A stretch of 61,622 bases of DNA from Pseudomonas avellanae BPIC 631. GTDB lineage: Bacteria; Pseudomonadota; Gammaproteobacteria; Pseudomonadales; Pseudomonadaceae. The notes under the pieces are model-generated. The model ran no database searches, was not told where the DNA came from, and saw only the letters and a list, made by a program, of their open reading frames with translations. Shown here piece by piece: positions 43,581 to 53,073 of this stretch. The translations under genes were made by a program, and so were the position numbers. Location of the stretch: the NCBI RefSeq assembly GCF_000444135.1, contig NZ_ATDK01000056.1, positions 1 through 61,622 on the forward strand, read 5' to 3'. The stretch's first letter is position 1, and every line of letters starts with the position of its first letter.

Positions 43581-45254
43581 TTGTTGAAACGGAACTCACT
43601 CAAAAGCTGGTTCAAAAGCGGCGCGCCTGGCGTCTGGATGAGTGCGGGCGCCGTTTCCATCGCGGTGATCATGACCATCGGGCTGCTGGCGGTGATCGCC
43701 GTGCGGGGGCTGGGGCACTTTTGGCCTGCTGACCTGGTGGTCGCGCAGTACGCGGTGCCCAATCAGCCGGCGCATGTTCTGGTCGGTGAATTGGTCGAGC
43801 AAGAGCAGGTGCCGCGTGCGCGCCTGAAAAGCGCTGGTCTGCCGGTGCCCGATCAAGGGCCGGAGTTCATGACCCGTGAGCTGTTCAAGGTTGGCAACCG
43901 TGACCTGAACCCCAGTGATTTCACCTGGGTAGTCGGCGAGTGGCTGAGCGGGCAAAGCAGCCCCGCAGAGCTGATGACGCTGGAGCGCCGCGAGTGGGGC
44001 AATTTCTACGGCTATCTGGTCAACGTCAAGGAAGGTGGCAGGGTCGTGGCCGAAGGCGAAGCGGCCTGGCCAACCCTGCAGGAACGCATCAAACGCATCG
44101 AAACGCTCGCTGACGAGCTCTACAGCCTGGAAAAGAAAGACATCGGTGCGATCAATCATGGCATTGAGCGCTTGCGTCTGCAGGCCCGCAAGTTGGAGCT
44201 GGCCGGCAAGCTGGATGCCGCTGCGCAAGCCGACATGGCAGCGGAGCGTGCTGAACTGGACGCGCGCTACAAGGTTATCGAGGGCCGTCTTGAAAAGCTG
44301 CATCAGGCCTTTGACCGTGACAGCCTGACGGCCCGCGATGCCGACGGCAAAGAAATCGAGATCAGCCTGGGCAAAGTGGTGCATGCCTACCAGCCCAACG
44401 CGATGGGCACGTTCACCAAGCTGGGCTTCTATTTCCAGAAACTGTGGGAGTTCCTCAGCGACGACCCCCGTGAAGCCAACGCCGAGGGCGGTATCTTCCC
44501 GGCCATCTTCGGCACGGTGATGATGACGCTGATCATGGCTGTGATCGTGACGCCGTTCGGTGTGCTGGCGGCGGTTTACCTGCGTGAGTACGCGCGTCAG
44601 GGCCTGGTGACGCGCCTGATCCGCATCGCCGTGAACAACCTGGCCGGTGTACCGGCGATTGTGTACGGCGTGTTCGGCCTCGGATTTTTCGTTTACGTGC
44701 TGGGCGGCTCGGTGGATCGTCTGTTCTTTCCCGAAGCGCTGCCAGCCCCGACGTTCGGCACGCCTGGCCTGTTATGGGCCTCGCTGACGCTGGCGCTGCT
44801 GGCGGTTCCGGTGGTGATCGTGGCCACCGAGGAAGGGCTGGCGCGCATTCCGTTGACCCTGCGCGAGGGCTCGCTGGCACTGGGTGCCACCAAGGCCGAA
44901 ACGCTGTGGAAGATTGTGCTGCCAATGGCCAGCCCGGCGATGATGACCGGCCTGATTCTGGCGGTCGCCCGCGCAGCCGGTGAGGTGGCGCCGTTGATGC
45001 TGGTGGGTGTGGTCAAACTGGCCCCGTCATTACCCGTGGATGGCAACTATCCTTACCTGCACCTTGATCAGAAAATCATGCACCTGGGTTTCCATATTTA
45101 CGACGTAGGGTTCCAGAGCCCCAATGTCGAGGCGGCACGACCGCTGGTTTATGCCACCGCGCTGTTGCTGGTGCTGGTCATCGCCTTGCTCAACCTGTCG
45201 GCGGTCAGCATTCGTAATCATTTGCGGGAAAAGTACAAGGCGCTCGACAATTGA
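43581..45254 (+). CDS. pstA: Phosphate ABC permease PstA, long form
   Basis: The second permease of the Pst importer, 557 residues against about 300 in E. coli. After the first span (VWMSAGAVSIAVIMTIGLLAVIAV) comes a periplasmic insert of about 250 residues with a helical, charged stretch (ERIKRIETLADELYSLEKKDIGAINHGIERL) that looks like a coiled coil. The permease domain follows (FPAIFGTVMMTLIMAVIVTPFGVLAAVYL) with the EAA-like LREGSLALGATKAETLWKIVLPMASPAMMTG. It starts at TTG 43581 after GGAAGG. It is 12 bases downstream of pstC, and its insert probably contacts that of PstC. Confidence 0.92.
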   Translation: MLKRNSLKSWFKSGAPGVWMSAGAVSIAVIMTIGLLAVIAVRGLGHFWPADLVVAQYAVPNQPAHVLVGELVEQEQVPRARLKSAGLPVPDQGPEFMTRELFKVGNRDLNPSDFTWVVGEWLSGQSSPAELMTLERREWGNFYGYLVNVKEGGRVVAEGEAAWPTLQERIKRIETLADELYSLEKKDIGAINHGIERLRLQARKLELAGKLDAAAQADMAAERAELDARYKVIEGRLEKLHQAFDRDSLTARDADGKEIEISLGKVVHAYQPNAMGTFTKLGFYFQKLWEFLSDDPREANAEGGIFPAIFGTVMMTLIMAVIVTPFGVLAAVYLREYARQGLVTRLIRIAVNNLAGVPAIVYGVFGLGFFVYVLGGSVDRLFFPEALPAPTFGTPGLLWASLTLALLAVPVVIVATEEGLARIPLTLREGSLALGATKAETLWKIVLPMASPAMMTGLILAVARAAGEVAPLMLVGVVKLAPSLPVDGNYPYLHLDQKIMHLGFHIYDVGFQSPNVEAARPLVYATALLLVLVIALLNLSAVSIRNHLREKYKALDN

Positions 45255-45320
45255 TCCTTGCGACGCCTGCGGGCAAGCAGGGCAGTTCGATGCAACGAAT
45301 GGTTCGCACAGGAGCAATCC

Positions 45321-46154
45321 ATGCAGCATGAAAGACCGACTCACGGCATGAACATGCCGGCCCTGCGACGTCGCAAGCAAGTCCTGGACCTGGCCGATGA
45401 GACGGTGGCCATCGAAGTGCCGGGGCTGAGTCTGTTCTATGGCGACAAGCAGGCGCTGTTCGACATCGCCCTGAATATCCCTAAACAGAAGGTGACTTCG
45501 TTCATTGGTCCGTCCGGCTGCGGCAAGTCGACGTTGCTGCGCAGTTTCAATCGCATGAACGATCTGGTCGATGGCTGCCGCGTCGAAGGCGCCATCAACC
45601 TGTACGGGCACAACATCTACACCAAGGGTGAGGAAGTCGCTGAATTGCGTCGGCGCGTCGGCATGGTGTTCCAGAAGCCGAACCCGTTTCCCAAGACGAT
45701 CTATGAAAACGTGGTCTATGGGCTGCGCATTCAGGGGATCAACAAAAAACGCGTACTCGATGAAGCTGTCGAGTGGGCTTTGAAGGCTGCGGCGCTGTGG
45801 GATGAAGTCAAGGACCGGCTGCATGAGTCGGCCCTGGGTTTGTCCGGTGGTCAGCAACAGCGTCTGGTGATTGCCCGAACGATCGCCGTGGAGCCGGAAG
45901 TCCTGCTGCTCGACGAACCCTGTTCGGCACTCGATCCGATTTCGACCCTTAAAGTCGAAGAACTGATCTACGAACTGAAATCCAAATACACCATTGTGAT
46001 CGTTACCCACAACATGCAGCAGGCGGCTCGGGTGTCGGATTACACCGCGTTTATGTACATGGGCAAACTCGTCGAGTTCGGTGACACGGATACGTTGTTC
46101 ACCAACCCGGCAAAAAAGCAGACTGAAGACTACATCACCGGTCGTTACGGCTAG
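45321..46154 (+). CDS. pstB: Phosphate ABC ATPase PstB
   Basis: The ATP-hydrolysing subunit of the Pst importer, 277 residues. Walker A is GPSGCGKST, the signature is LSGGQQQRL, Walker B is [13 protein letters not shown] and the H-loop is VTHNMQQA. It starts at ATG 45321 with GGAG eight bases before. It lies in the pstC-pstA-pstB-phoU run. Confidence 0.96.
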   Translation: MQHERPTHGMNMPALRRRKQVLDLADETVAIEVPGLSLFYGDKQALFDIALNIPKQKVTSFIGPSGCGKSTLLRSFNRMNDLVDGCRVEGAINLYGHNIYTKGEEVAELRRRVGMVFQKPNPFPKTIYENVVYGLRIQGINKKRVLDEAVEWALKAAALWDEVKDRLHESALGLSGGQQQRLVIARTIAVEPEVLLLDEPCSALDPISTLKVEELIYELKSKYTIVIVTHNMQQAARVSDYTAFMYMGKLVEFGDTDTLFTNPAKKQTEDYITGRYG

Positions 46155-46224
46155 GACGTGCTTCGTCAGCCCTGAACCACCGCTGCGTTTTCGCAATTAA
46201 CCGGACGTTCCAAGGACACCCAGC

Positions 46225-46986
46225 ATGATCCACAAAGACAGCCATACGCATCACATTTCCCAACAGTTCAACGCTGAACTCGAAGACGTTCGCAGCCATT
46301 TGCTCGAAATGGGTGGCCTGGTCGAGAAACAGGTCAACGATTCGGTCACGGCATTGATCGAGGCCGACTCCGGTCTCGCCCAGCGTGTTCGTGAGGTTGA
46401 CGACCGGATCAATCAGATGGAGCGCAGCATCGACGAAGAGTGCCTGCGCATTCTGGCTCGTCGTCAGCCTGCGGCGTCCGATCTGCGCCTGATCATCAGC
46501 ATTTCCAAGTCGGTGATCGACCTGGAGCGCATTGGTGATGAAGCTACCAAGATCGCCCGCCGTGCCATCAAGCTCTGCGATGAGGGCGAGGCACCGCGCG
46601 GTTACGTCGAGGTGCGGCATATCGGCGATCAGGTGCGCAACATGGTGCGCGACGCGCTGGACTCGTTCGCGCGCTTCGACGCTGAGCTGGCCCTGTCGGT
46701 CGCGCAGTACGACAAGATCATCGACCGCGAGTACAAGACCGCCCTACGAGAGCTGGCGACCTACATGATGGAAGACCCACGCTCGATCTCCCGGGTACTG
46801 GACGTCATCTGGGTGCTGCGCTCGCTGGAGCGCATCGGCGACCACGCACGCAACATCTCCGAGCTGGTGATCTATCTGGTGCGCGGGACCGACGTGCGGC
46901 ACATGGGCCTCAAGCGCATGAAGGAAGAAGTGCAGGGTATCTCGAGCGAAACCGCTAATGTTCCGGGCAACGCTGACGATAAGTAA
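46225..46986 (+). CDS. phoU: Phosphate signalling protein PhoU
   Basis: A negative regulator connecting Pst transport to PhoR, 253 residues with the duplicated three-helix PhoU bundle. Metal-binding motifs ERIGDEATKIARRA and ERIGDHARNISELVIY close the two halves. It is the last gene of the pst operon, followed by a strong terminator. Confidence 0.95.
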   Translation: MIHKDSHTHHISQQFNAELEDVRSHLLEMGGLVEKQVNDSVTALIEADSGLAQRVREVDDRINQMERSIDEECLRILARRQPAASDLRLIISISKSVIDLERIGDEATKIARRAIKLCDEGEAPRGYVEVRHIGDQVRNMVRDALDSFARFDAELALSVAQYDKIIDREYKTALRELATYMMEDPRSISRVLDVIWVLRSLERIGDHARNISELVIYLVRGTDVRHMGLKRMKEEVQGISSETANVPGNADDK

Positions 46987-46999
46987 GATTGCCTGCGAG

Positions 47000-47029
47000 A
47001 AAAACGCCCGGCACGCGCTGGGCGTTTTT
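47000..47029 (+). terminator. Rho-independent terminator of the pst-phoU operon
   Basis: AAAAACGCCC (47000-47009) and GGGCGTTTTT (47020-47029) form a perfect 10-bp stem with a 10-base loop, ending in T. It lies 14 bases after phoU. Confidence 0.9.
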
Positions 47030-47189
47030 CGTTGTGCAGCGCAATATTTCCGTCGCCTGCGGATTAAATGTCGCGGCGTAGTCAATCAATATGGCAGTTG
47101 GCTATCGGTCAACGCTATGCTTGCCGAAACAAAGGGCGTGTTGGCATACCGCAGTTCGCCTCCAGGTGAACACGCCCGCAGGAGCGTCG

Positions 47190-48083
47190 ATGAGTAAGGT
47201 CAGTGTATTGGTGGTGGATGACGCGACTTTCATTCGCGACTTGGTCAAGAAAGGGCTGCGCAATTATTTTCCCGGGATTCATACCGAGGACGCGGTCAAC
47301 GGTCGCAAGGCTCAGGCATTGCTGAGCAAAGAGTCGTTCGATCTGATTCTGTGCGACTGGGAAATGCCCGAGATGTCCGGCCTTGAGCTGTTGACATGGT
47401 GCCGCGAGCAAGACAATTACCTGAAAACCGTTCCGTTCATCATGGTGACCAGCCGTGGCGACAAGGAAAACGTCGTGCAGGCGATTCAGGCCGGTGTCAC
47501 CGACTTTGTCGGCAAGCCATTCACCAACGAGCAGTTGCTGAGCAAGGTCAAGAAAGCGCTGGCCAAGGTCGGCAAGCTGGATGCCGTGATGTCCACGGCC
47601 CCGGCGCGCATGAACTCGCCGCTCAACGACTCGCTCAGTGCGCTGACGGGTGGCAAGGCTGAGGTGGTTCGCCCCACGTCTGCTGCAGCGCCTGCCAGTA
47701 TCCCCAAAGCACCGCCAGTCGCAGCAGTCCGTTCGGCAGAGCCTACCGGTCGTGGTCAGGGTCAGTTGCGCCTGCCCAACGGTACTCAGCCGTGCGTGAT
47801 CAAGGCCCTGAGCCTGAAAGACGCCACGCTTGTGGTGCGCGTCAGCGAAAAGCTGCCGCAGGTACTCGAGAGCGCCGTACTGGACCTTGAGCAGGGCGAA
47901 AGCAACGAAGTCGCACGTCTGAACGGCTACCTGCACTCGGTGGCTGCGTTCGAGCAGAAGCCTGACAGCGAATGGCTGCAAGTGACCTTCCGCTTTGTCG
48001 ATCAGGATGCACAGAAGCTGGATTACCTGTCGCGTCTGATCGCGCGCGGCACGGCGCAGAAGCACTTCGTTCCGGGGGCCTGA
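47190..48083 (+). CDS. Response regulator with C-terminal output region
   Basis: A 297-residue response regulator. The receiver (residues 1-125) has the DD pair VVDDATFIRD, the phospho-Asp in LILCDWEMPEMSG, Thr/Ser in VTSRGDKENV and Lys in VGKPF. A Pro/Ala-rich linker follows, then a roughly 110-residue domain (QLRLPNGTQPCVIKALSLKDATLVVRV to ARLNGYLHSV and FRFVDQDAQKLDYLSRL) that resembles a PilZ-like barrel without a clear RxxxR c-di-GMP motif. GGAG precedes ATG 47190. It lies just after the pst-phoU terminator and before the giant toxin-like gene. Partner kinase unknown. Confidence 0.78.
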   Translation: MSKVSVLVVDDATFIRDLVKKGLRNYFPGIHTEDAVNGRKAQALLSKESFDLILCDWEMPEMSGLELLTWCREQDNYLKTVPFIMVTSRGDKENVVQAIQAGVTDFVGKPFTNEQLLSKVKKALAKVGKLDAVMSTAPARMNSPLNDSLSALTGGKAEVVRPTSAAAPASIPKAPPVAAVRSAEPTGRGQGQLRLPNGTQPCVIKALSLKDATLVVRVSEKLPQVLESAVLDLEQGESNEVARLNGYLHSVAAFEQKPDSEWLQVTFRFVDQDAQKLDYLSRLIARGTAQKHFVPGA

Positions 48084-48261
48084 TACCGATGCTCCGTGGT
48101 CGGGACGCCTTCCTCGACGCTGCGCTTCATAGCGCAGCCTACGACCTGCGGCGGCTTTTCCTGCGTCATCCAGACAGCTCGTCGTCTATCGGTGCCGGGC
48201 AATAGTCTATTTAGTTTTTCCAGTCGCATGAAAATGCAAATCACCACTGGAAATCCACTCG

Positions 48262-51200
48262 ATGACTTCAACTCCGCTCGAATCAAACGTCCATACGGCT
48301 GTTGCACCTCCTGCACCCTCCGCCAATCAGCGCTCTGGCCTGAGCATTTTCTGCCAGGCTCTCGTCGGGCTGACGCCCGTTGGCGAGTACCACGACAAGG
48401 CGCTTGCGAATTCGCTCAACCAGCAACTGGCTGCACCTGAGCGCCAGATTGCAATTGCGCGCCGGTTGGCAGCGATCCCGGGCAGCCACTGGCCCGACAG
48501 TAACCTGCACGTCGACCCCTCGACCGCCATGGCACTTGCCAGCCGGGCCGACTACCTGCGCAGTATGGCGATCCATGTTGTTAATCCCGACGGCGCACGC
48601 TGGCTGAATACGGCTATTGAGGATGCGACTGCCGCGCCGGGCATGCGCGCGCTTTCTCTGGCAATCAGCCTTGGTGCCGAGCACTCGAGATTATCGTTCG
48701 AGTCGCTGATTGCGCTCGCAGCCATAGTGCTGATGCCGGTGCTGCATGCGAGCGTGGCGCTGGACGAGTCGTTGCCCAATGCCAAGAGCCTTGATGCAAA
48801 GGTTCCGCGCCTGGACACCTGGAGCACTGTTCGCGATGTGGGGTATCTGCTGCAGCGTTCGGGTATGGCGCTGCTGTGCGAGCCTGAGTCGCAAGGCAGC
48901 GTTCTGCGCTTGAGCCCTTACGCCACCTGGCATGCGCTATGCCAGACCGCACAGTTCAAATCTGTCTTCAAGCCGCTGCTGAGTTACATGGATTGGTTCG
49001 GTGGACGAGCGGGCGAACATACGTCGCCGCTCGTTACCCAGGCGCTTGCCGGCCGGGTGATCGCCAATCACGTTGCAGCGACAGTGCGCATGGACGGCGA
49101 GCCACTTGAAAAGGCTCTGCGGCGCAAATGGGTCTGTGAGCACAGCCATGTGCAGATTCATGACAAGGTGCGCAAGCTGGTTCGCGCTCACTTTCCTCAA
49201 GCCCTGCCGAGCACTCTCGACATAATGTTTCACCTGTTTTTGCGTGAAGCGATGCCCGAGCTTCTGGTCGAGGGCGTGCCCGACCACCTTCAATATGGAC
49301 GTTCTTTGCAGAGCGTCGCCTTCATTCATGGCGTTGCGCTGGTTGAAGCGTTGTCGCCGGGCCTGTCACAGATCACGCCATACGACACGCTGATCAAGGT
49401 CAGCGCGGATCTGGCTCAATCGAGCGATGTCGATATTCATGCGCTGTGGGCGAAAACGCTGATTATTCCGGCGCTGCGTTACGCCACTGCGCACGGCGCC
49501 ATTCAATGGGCGGCCAACGATGATGTCCATCACGCCAGCGCCGCGCAGATCAGTCAGGCGCTTGCTTATCTGGATGCTCAGCAGAGCCTTCATGCTCAGG
49601 AACTGATCAGCTTGCTGGGAATAAAACCAGCGGACCGAAAAGGCCTGGCGCAGCAGATGCTGAAAGCGGCAGGTGTTGATCATTGGCTTTGGGTGCAGAG
49701 CATTCATATCGATAATTGGCCAATATTGCAGGCGCATGGGTTCACAGTCGCGTCGTCTTACTCCATTTACCGCCTGCTGGCAGCCGGGCGACCGCAGGCG
49801 TCAGTGGTCGAGCTGGTGATGATGGGTGAGGTGTACATTCAGGGACAGCCCACGGTCCCGGAAGCCTACGCCACTGCATTCGATGCATTTCAGCGCGCAC
49901 TGGTCAGTGCCGAGGCCAGCATCATCCGGCGCCAATTGTCAGAAATGCAGGTGATTGACCAAAAGACCCTGCTTGATTCCACCTGCGAGCTGAGCAGGGT
50001 CCGATTCGGCGCTCAGGAAGGGACGCAGGGGCTTTTCATCCGGTGCCAGGCGGGCGATCACCGCAGCGATTTTGAGGGCCACTCGGTGGGCGAACGCTTT
50101 TTTGAGTTGATCCCGGCAGCGGGCGTCGCCGGAGAAGTTCGTCAGGCGTTCAGGTACGCGGTAGAGGGCGTTACGTGGTCCGGCACTATTCCGATCACAG
50201 AAGCGCTCAGCCGCAAGGAGGCTCACCAGCGACGCATTGAAAAAGCCAGAGTTACCCCGCTATGGCCAATGGACAGCGACGCTTACCTGCTTGGGGCCGT
50301 ATCACGTTCTTCGGCAGCCGTTCACCAGCCGCAGCAAGGGACGCTGATTCCCTCTGCACTGCTGGTCTACTCTGCTGATAACGATCAGCAAAGCGGCCTG
50401 GACATCCTGGCGAGCAAGGCGGCGGAGCATTTGCTCGGCGATTTTCTCGAGCGCAGTAAAGCTGAGCACCTGCACGAGACTCAATGGGAGCAGGTCTGGG
50501 CGAAGGAACGTGAATACGCCGATATCGCTGCACGTCTGATCATTCCGTTTTACGGCTGTATCAAGGACCTTGCATCCGGTGATCGGTCGGGCGGTGCGAT
50601 AGTTGGCTGTGTAATGGATGTTGCCTTCGTGTTGCTTCCTTTGGGGCAGTTTGTCAGTTCAACCGCGCGCATCGTTCTGCGAGCGGGCGAAATGAGCGTC
50701 GAGTCAGTTGCCAGACTCACCGGCAAGGCGGTCGGCAAGTTGATCGCCGGGCTGGCGAAGTCCAGTGCTGTATTCGCCTTGCGCGATATGGGCAGGCTGG
50801 GACTGAAAATGGGTGTCCGAGGCTGGGCCGCATTGTTGGAAGACGTGCCGTCGCTGAGCAGTGTGTTTTCATCGCAGGCTGTGCTTGACGCCACTTTCGG
50901 CCTGGACAAGGGAATGTATCGGATCGCCGAAGACGTGCAGTTGCCGATAACTGCCGAGCCTGCGGGCAAGACCGTAATGGTCGATGGCAGAGCCGACGTG
51001 GTGGTACGCGACGTAGGCACTCTGGAACAACCGGATTTCAGGCTGTCTGATCCACGGTCAGGCGCGGCATTTGGTAAAAAGCTGACGCAGGTTGCACAGG
51101 GCGAACGAATGGAGTTCTCGGTTTTTTCAGCGCAGGAGCGCATAAGCCCTGAAAACTACCCGCCCATCGCGCCGGTAACGGAGGTCGAGTACGGCACCGC

Positions 51201-52914
51201 CTGCGAGGTACGCATTGTAGAACGCTGCAATGTACGGGCTATCGAGCGGGAAGGGGGTGTATTCGATATTCTTGTCGATGATCAGATCTACCACCTTGAT
51301 GCCAACGCGCCTGACGCAGCATTGCGCAAGCTCGCTGTTGAAAAGTTATCCCTGCGCTCAGCGTCATTGCAGGAAACAGAGAGACTCTGCCGGGTTCGGC
51401 GCAACCTGATAGAAATCCCCTGCACTAATGGTATAAAGCTGGCAACACCCGCGCCGGAGCCGATAATCGATGGCTCGACGTCCCCGAAACGTACTGGTAG
51501 ATACCCGAGCAATGCCATGGATGCCCGTGAGTTCGGGCTGGACAGGTTGTCTCTGGGGGCCGACTCTGCGGCGAGTAGCATTGATGTATTCGTCAACGAA
51601 GGCAAGTTCTGTAAATGGGCCGATTCCGTTGAGCCAGTAGCCTCTACATCGACTGCCGTGAAACAGGCCATCCCGCTTTCCGAGGCCGAACGGGCGCTGC
51701 TTGCGTTGCCTGAAACACCGGTTTATCTGCCCGAGCTTCGCGGCGCGCTGGCAAGGGCAGGGCTACTTGGCCTGCCGGAAAACTTCCCGATGGATGATGC
51801 GCTGTGGATATACGCGCATATACCTGTCATCAATATCGGCCCCATTGCTTCAGACATCGCGGATGCTCGAGCCCTTCGCGGTATCCGATTGAAAATAGAC
51901 GGGGAGAACTGGATTTTCCTCGAGCCAGACACCGGGCTGTTCTACAAGGCGCCCATTTCTGTAGATGAGGCGCCCGACCTGAGGTTTTCTCGCGTTACCG
52001 AGGCGGTTGAAATCAATGAATACATCCGGGTATCCGAGCAGTATCGGTTGGTTCGCGAGTTTCCAGGGGCCGAGCAGGACCAGGAAAATATCGCCCGTCT
52101 GCTGTTTGATTTGCTGGATGATTCCGCGCGGGCTGACTGGAATGTGTCCTGGGGAGATCCTGTCACTGGTTATGACGACTACGTGCGGTGGTGCGCTGCC
52201 AATCAAAAACGCAATGCCCTTCTGAGGTTTGCCGCTAACATCATGTCTGGCGAAGAGATTCAGAAAAAATTCGTGACGCTGGCCAGAAACAGTATTCCAG
52301 ACTTCAAGAAGATTACTCTGAGAAGCTTGCCGGATCAGCAGCACATCGTGGAAGTGCTTAATCAACTGCTGCCGACGCAGGGGTCTCCCGTCAAATGGGA
52401 GAAGCTGAGCCTGGAAAGCATCGTGACGCCCAAGGCACCCAAACGCATAATGAAACAAATCCGCGGGGCAAACCTTTCATTCTTGCAGGCCTGTACCGAG
52501 TCCGGTGACCGGATCGTGTACTACGCGCTGTCTGGTGGTAACAAAGCCAAAGATCTGAAGCTGCAAATAGATGTCACTGAAAGCAGCGAGCGAGTCATCG
52601 ATGGCGTGATTTACCGGGATGCACGGGCTCGTATGGCTGGGCGTCAGCCGGATCCGGGGTTTACCAGCCTGCCGGTCATCAGGGACGTAGATCATTTGGT
52701 TGTCAGATCATTCGGACGTTATCTTGATTCGGAACGTTTGATTGCGACTGTCTTGAAGGAAGACATGGCGTCCACCAAACTGACGCATATCAAGGTGTTC
52801 ACTGTGTTGGACACTTGCCGCTCCTGTGGCGGATTCGTTTTACCGCGTTTGAAGCTAGACTTCCCTGATGCGCAATTTTCGGTGACTTACCTGAAACCTT
52901 ATCAAGCTGTCTGA
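48262..52914 (+). CDS. Giant putative toxin with C-terminal deaminase domain
   Basis: A 1550-residue protein of the large Pseudomonas toxin-like class (DUF6543/dermonecrotic-type). No signal peptide is seen. Residues 1-560 are mostly helical. A hydrophobic part near residues 755-800 (IPFYGCIKDL, GGAIVGCVMDVAFVLLPLGQ) is typical of the class. Strand-rich segments such as FDILVDDQIYHLD and IRLKIDGENWIFLEPD follow. The last about 110 residues fit the zinc deaminase fold: DRIVYYALSGG strands, D1489-S1490-E1491 as the [HCD]xE motif, then 28 residues on, C1519-R-S-C1522 as the CxxC zinc ligands, and LKLDFPDAQFSVTYLKP. The assignment is mine from motifs. No export partner or immunity gene is adjacent. 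It may be an effector or insect/plant toxin. The GC content seems lower in its 3' half. Confidence 0.7.
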   Translation: MTSTPLESNVHTAVAPPAPSANQRSGLSIFCQALVGLTPVGEYHDKALANSLNQQLAAPERQIAIARRLAAIPGSHWPDSNLHVDPSTAMALASRADYLRSMAIHVVNPDGARWLNTAIEDATAAPGMRALSLAISLGAEHSRLSFESLIALAAIVLMPVLHASVALDESLPNAKSLDAKVPRLDTWSTVRDVGYLLQRSGMALLCEPESQGSVLRLSPYATWHALCQTAQFKSVFKPLLSYMDWFGGRAGEHTSPLVTQALAGRVIANHVAATVRMDGEPLEKALRRKWVCEHSHVQIHDKVRKLVRAHFPQALPSTLDIMFHLFLREAMPELLVEGVPDHLQYGRSLQSVAFIHGVALVEALSPGLSQITPYDTLIKVSADLAQSSDVDIHALWAKTLIIPALRYATAHGAIQWAANDDVHHASAAQISQALAYLDAQQSLHAQELISLLGIKPADRKGLAQQMLKAAGVDHWLWVQSIHIDNWPILQAHGFTVASSYSIYRLLAAGRPQASVVELVMMGEVYIQGQPTVPEAYATAFDAFQRALVSAEASIIRRQLSEMQVIDQKTLLDSTCELSRVRFGAQEGTQGLFIRCQAGDHRSDFEGHSVGERFFELIPAAGVAGEVRQAFRYAVEGVTWSGTIPITEALSRKEAHQRRIEKARVTPLWPMDSDAYLLGAVSRSSAAVHQPQQGTLIPSALLVYSADNDQQSGLDILASKAAEHLLGDFLERSKAEHLHETQWEQVWAKEREYADIAARLIIPFYGCIKDLASGDRSGGAIVGCVMDVAFVLLPLGQFVSSTARIVLRAGEMSVESVARLTGKAVGKLIAGLAKSSAVFALRDMGRLGLKMGVRGWAALLEDVPSLSSVFSSQAVLDATFGLDKGMYRIAEDVQLPITAEPAGKTVMVDGRADVVVRDVGTLEQPDFRLSDPRSGAAFGKKLTQVAQGERMEFSVFSAQERISPENYPPIAPVTEVEYGTACEVRIVERCNVRAIEREGGVFDILVDDQIYHLDANAPDAALRKLAVEKLSLRSASLQETERLCRVRRNLIEIPCTNGIKLATPAPEPIIDGSTSPKRTGRYPSNAMDAREFGLDRLSLGADSAASSIDVFVNEGKFCKWADSVEPVASTSTAVKQAIPLSEAERALLALPETPVYLPELRGALARAGLLGLPENFPMDDALWIYAHIPVINIGPIASDIADARALRGIRLKIDGENWIFLEPDTGLFYKAPISVDEAPDLRFSRVTEAVEINEYIRVSEQYRLVREFPGAEQDQENIARLLFDLLDDSARADWNVSWGDPVTGYDDYVRWCAANQKRNALLRFAANIMSGEEIQKKFVTLARNSIPDFKKITLRSLPDQQHIVEVLNQLLPTQGSPVKWEKLSLESIVTPKAPKRIMKQIRGANLSFLQACTESGDRIVYYALSGGNKAKDLKLQIDVTESSERVIDGVIYRDARARMAGRQPDPGFTSLPVIRDVDHLVVRSFGRYLDSERLIATVLKEDMASTKLTHIKVFTVLDTCRSCGGFVLPRLKLDFPDAQFSVTYLKPYQAV

Positions 52915-53073
52915 CTGTATTCACCTCGCGCAGGGTTTAACGGCACTGCGCGTCTTATGTCTGGCGCGGCTTGTCTGGCGTGTTATTCATGTCCGATTGA
53001 TACCGCTGAGTCCTCTTCTGCCTGCAAGGCTGCTAGGCTTGGCACCCAGCACCCTTGAACCTGATCGCCTCCG

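Noticed and set aside
48084..48261. hrp box (type III promoter) before the giant toxin gene
   Set aside because: I looked for GGAACC with CCACNNA at the usual spacing and did not find it, so type III regulation is not supported by the sequence.
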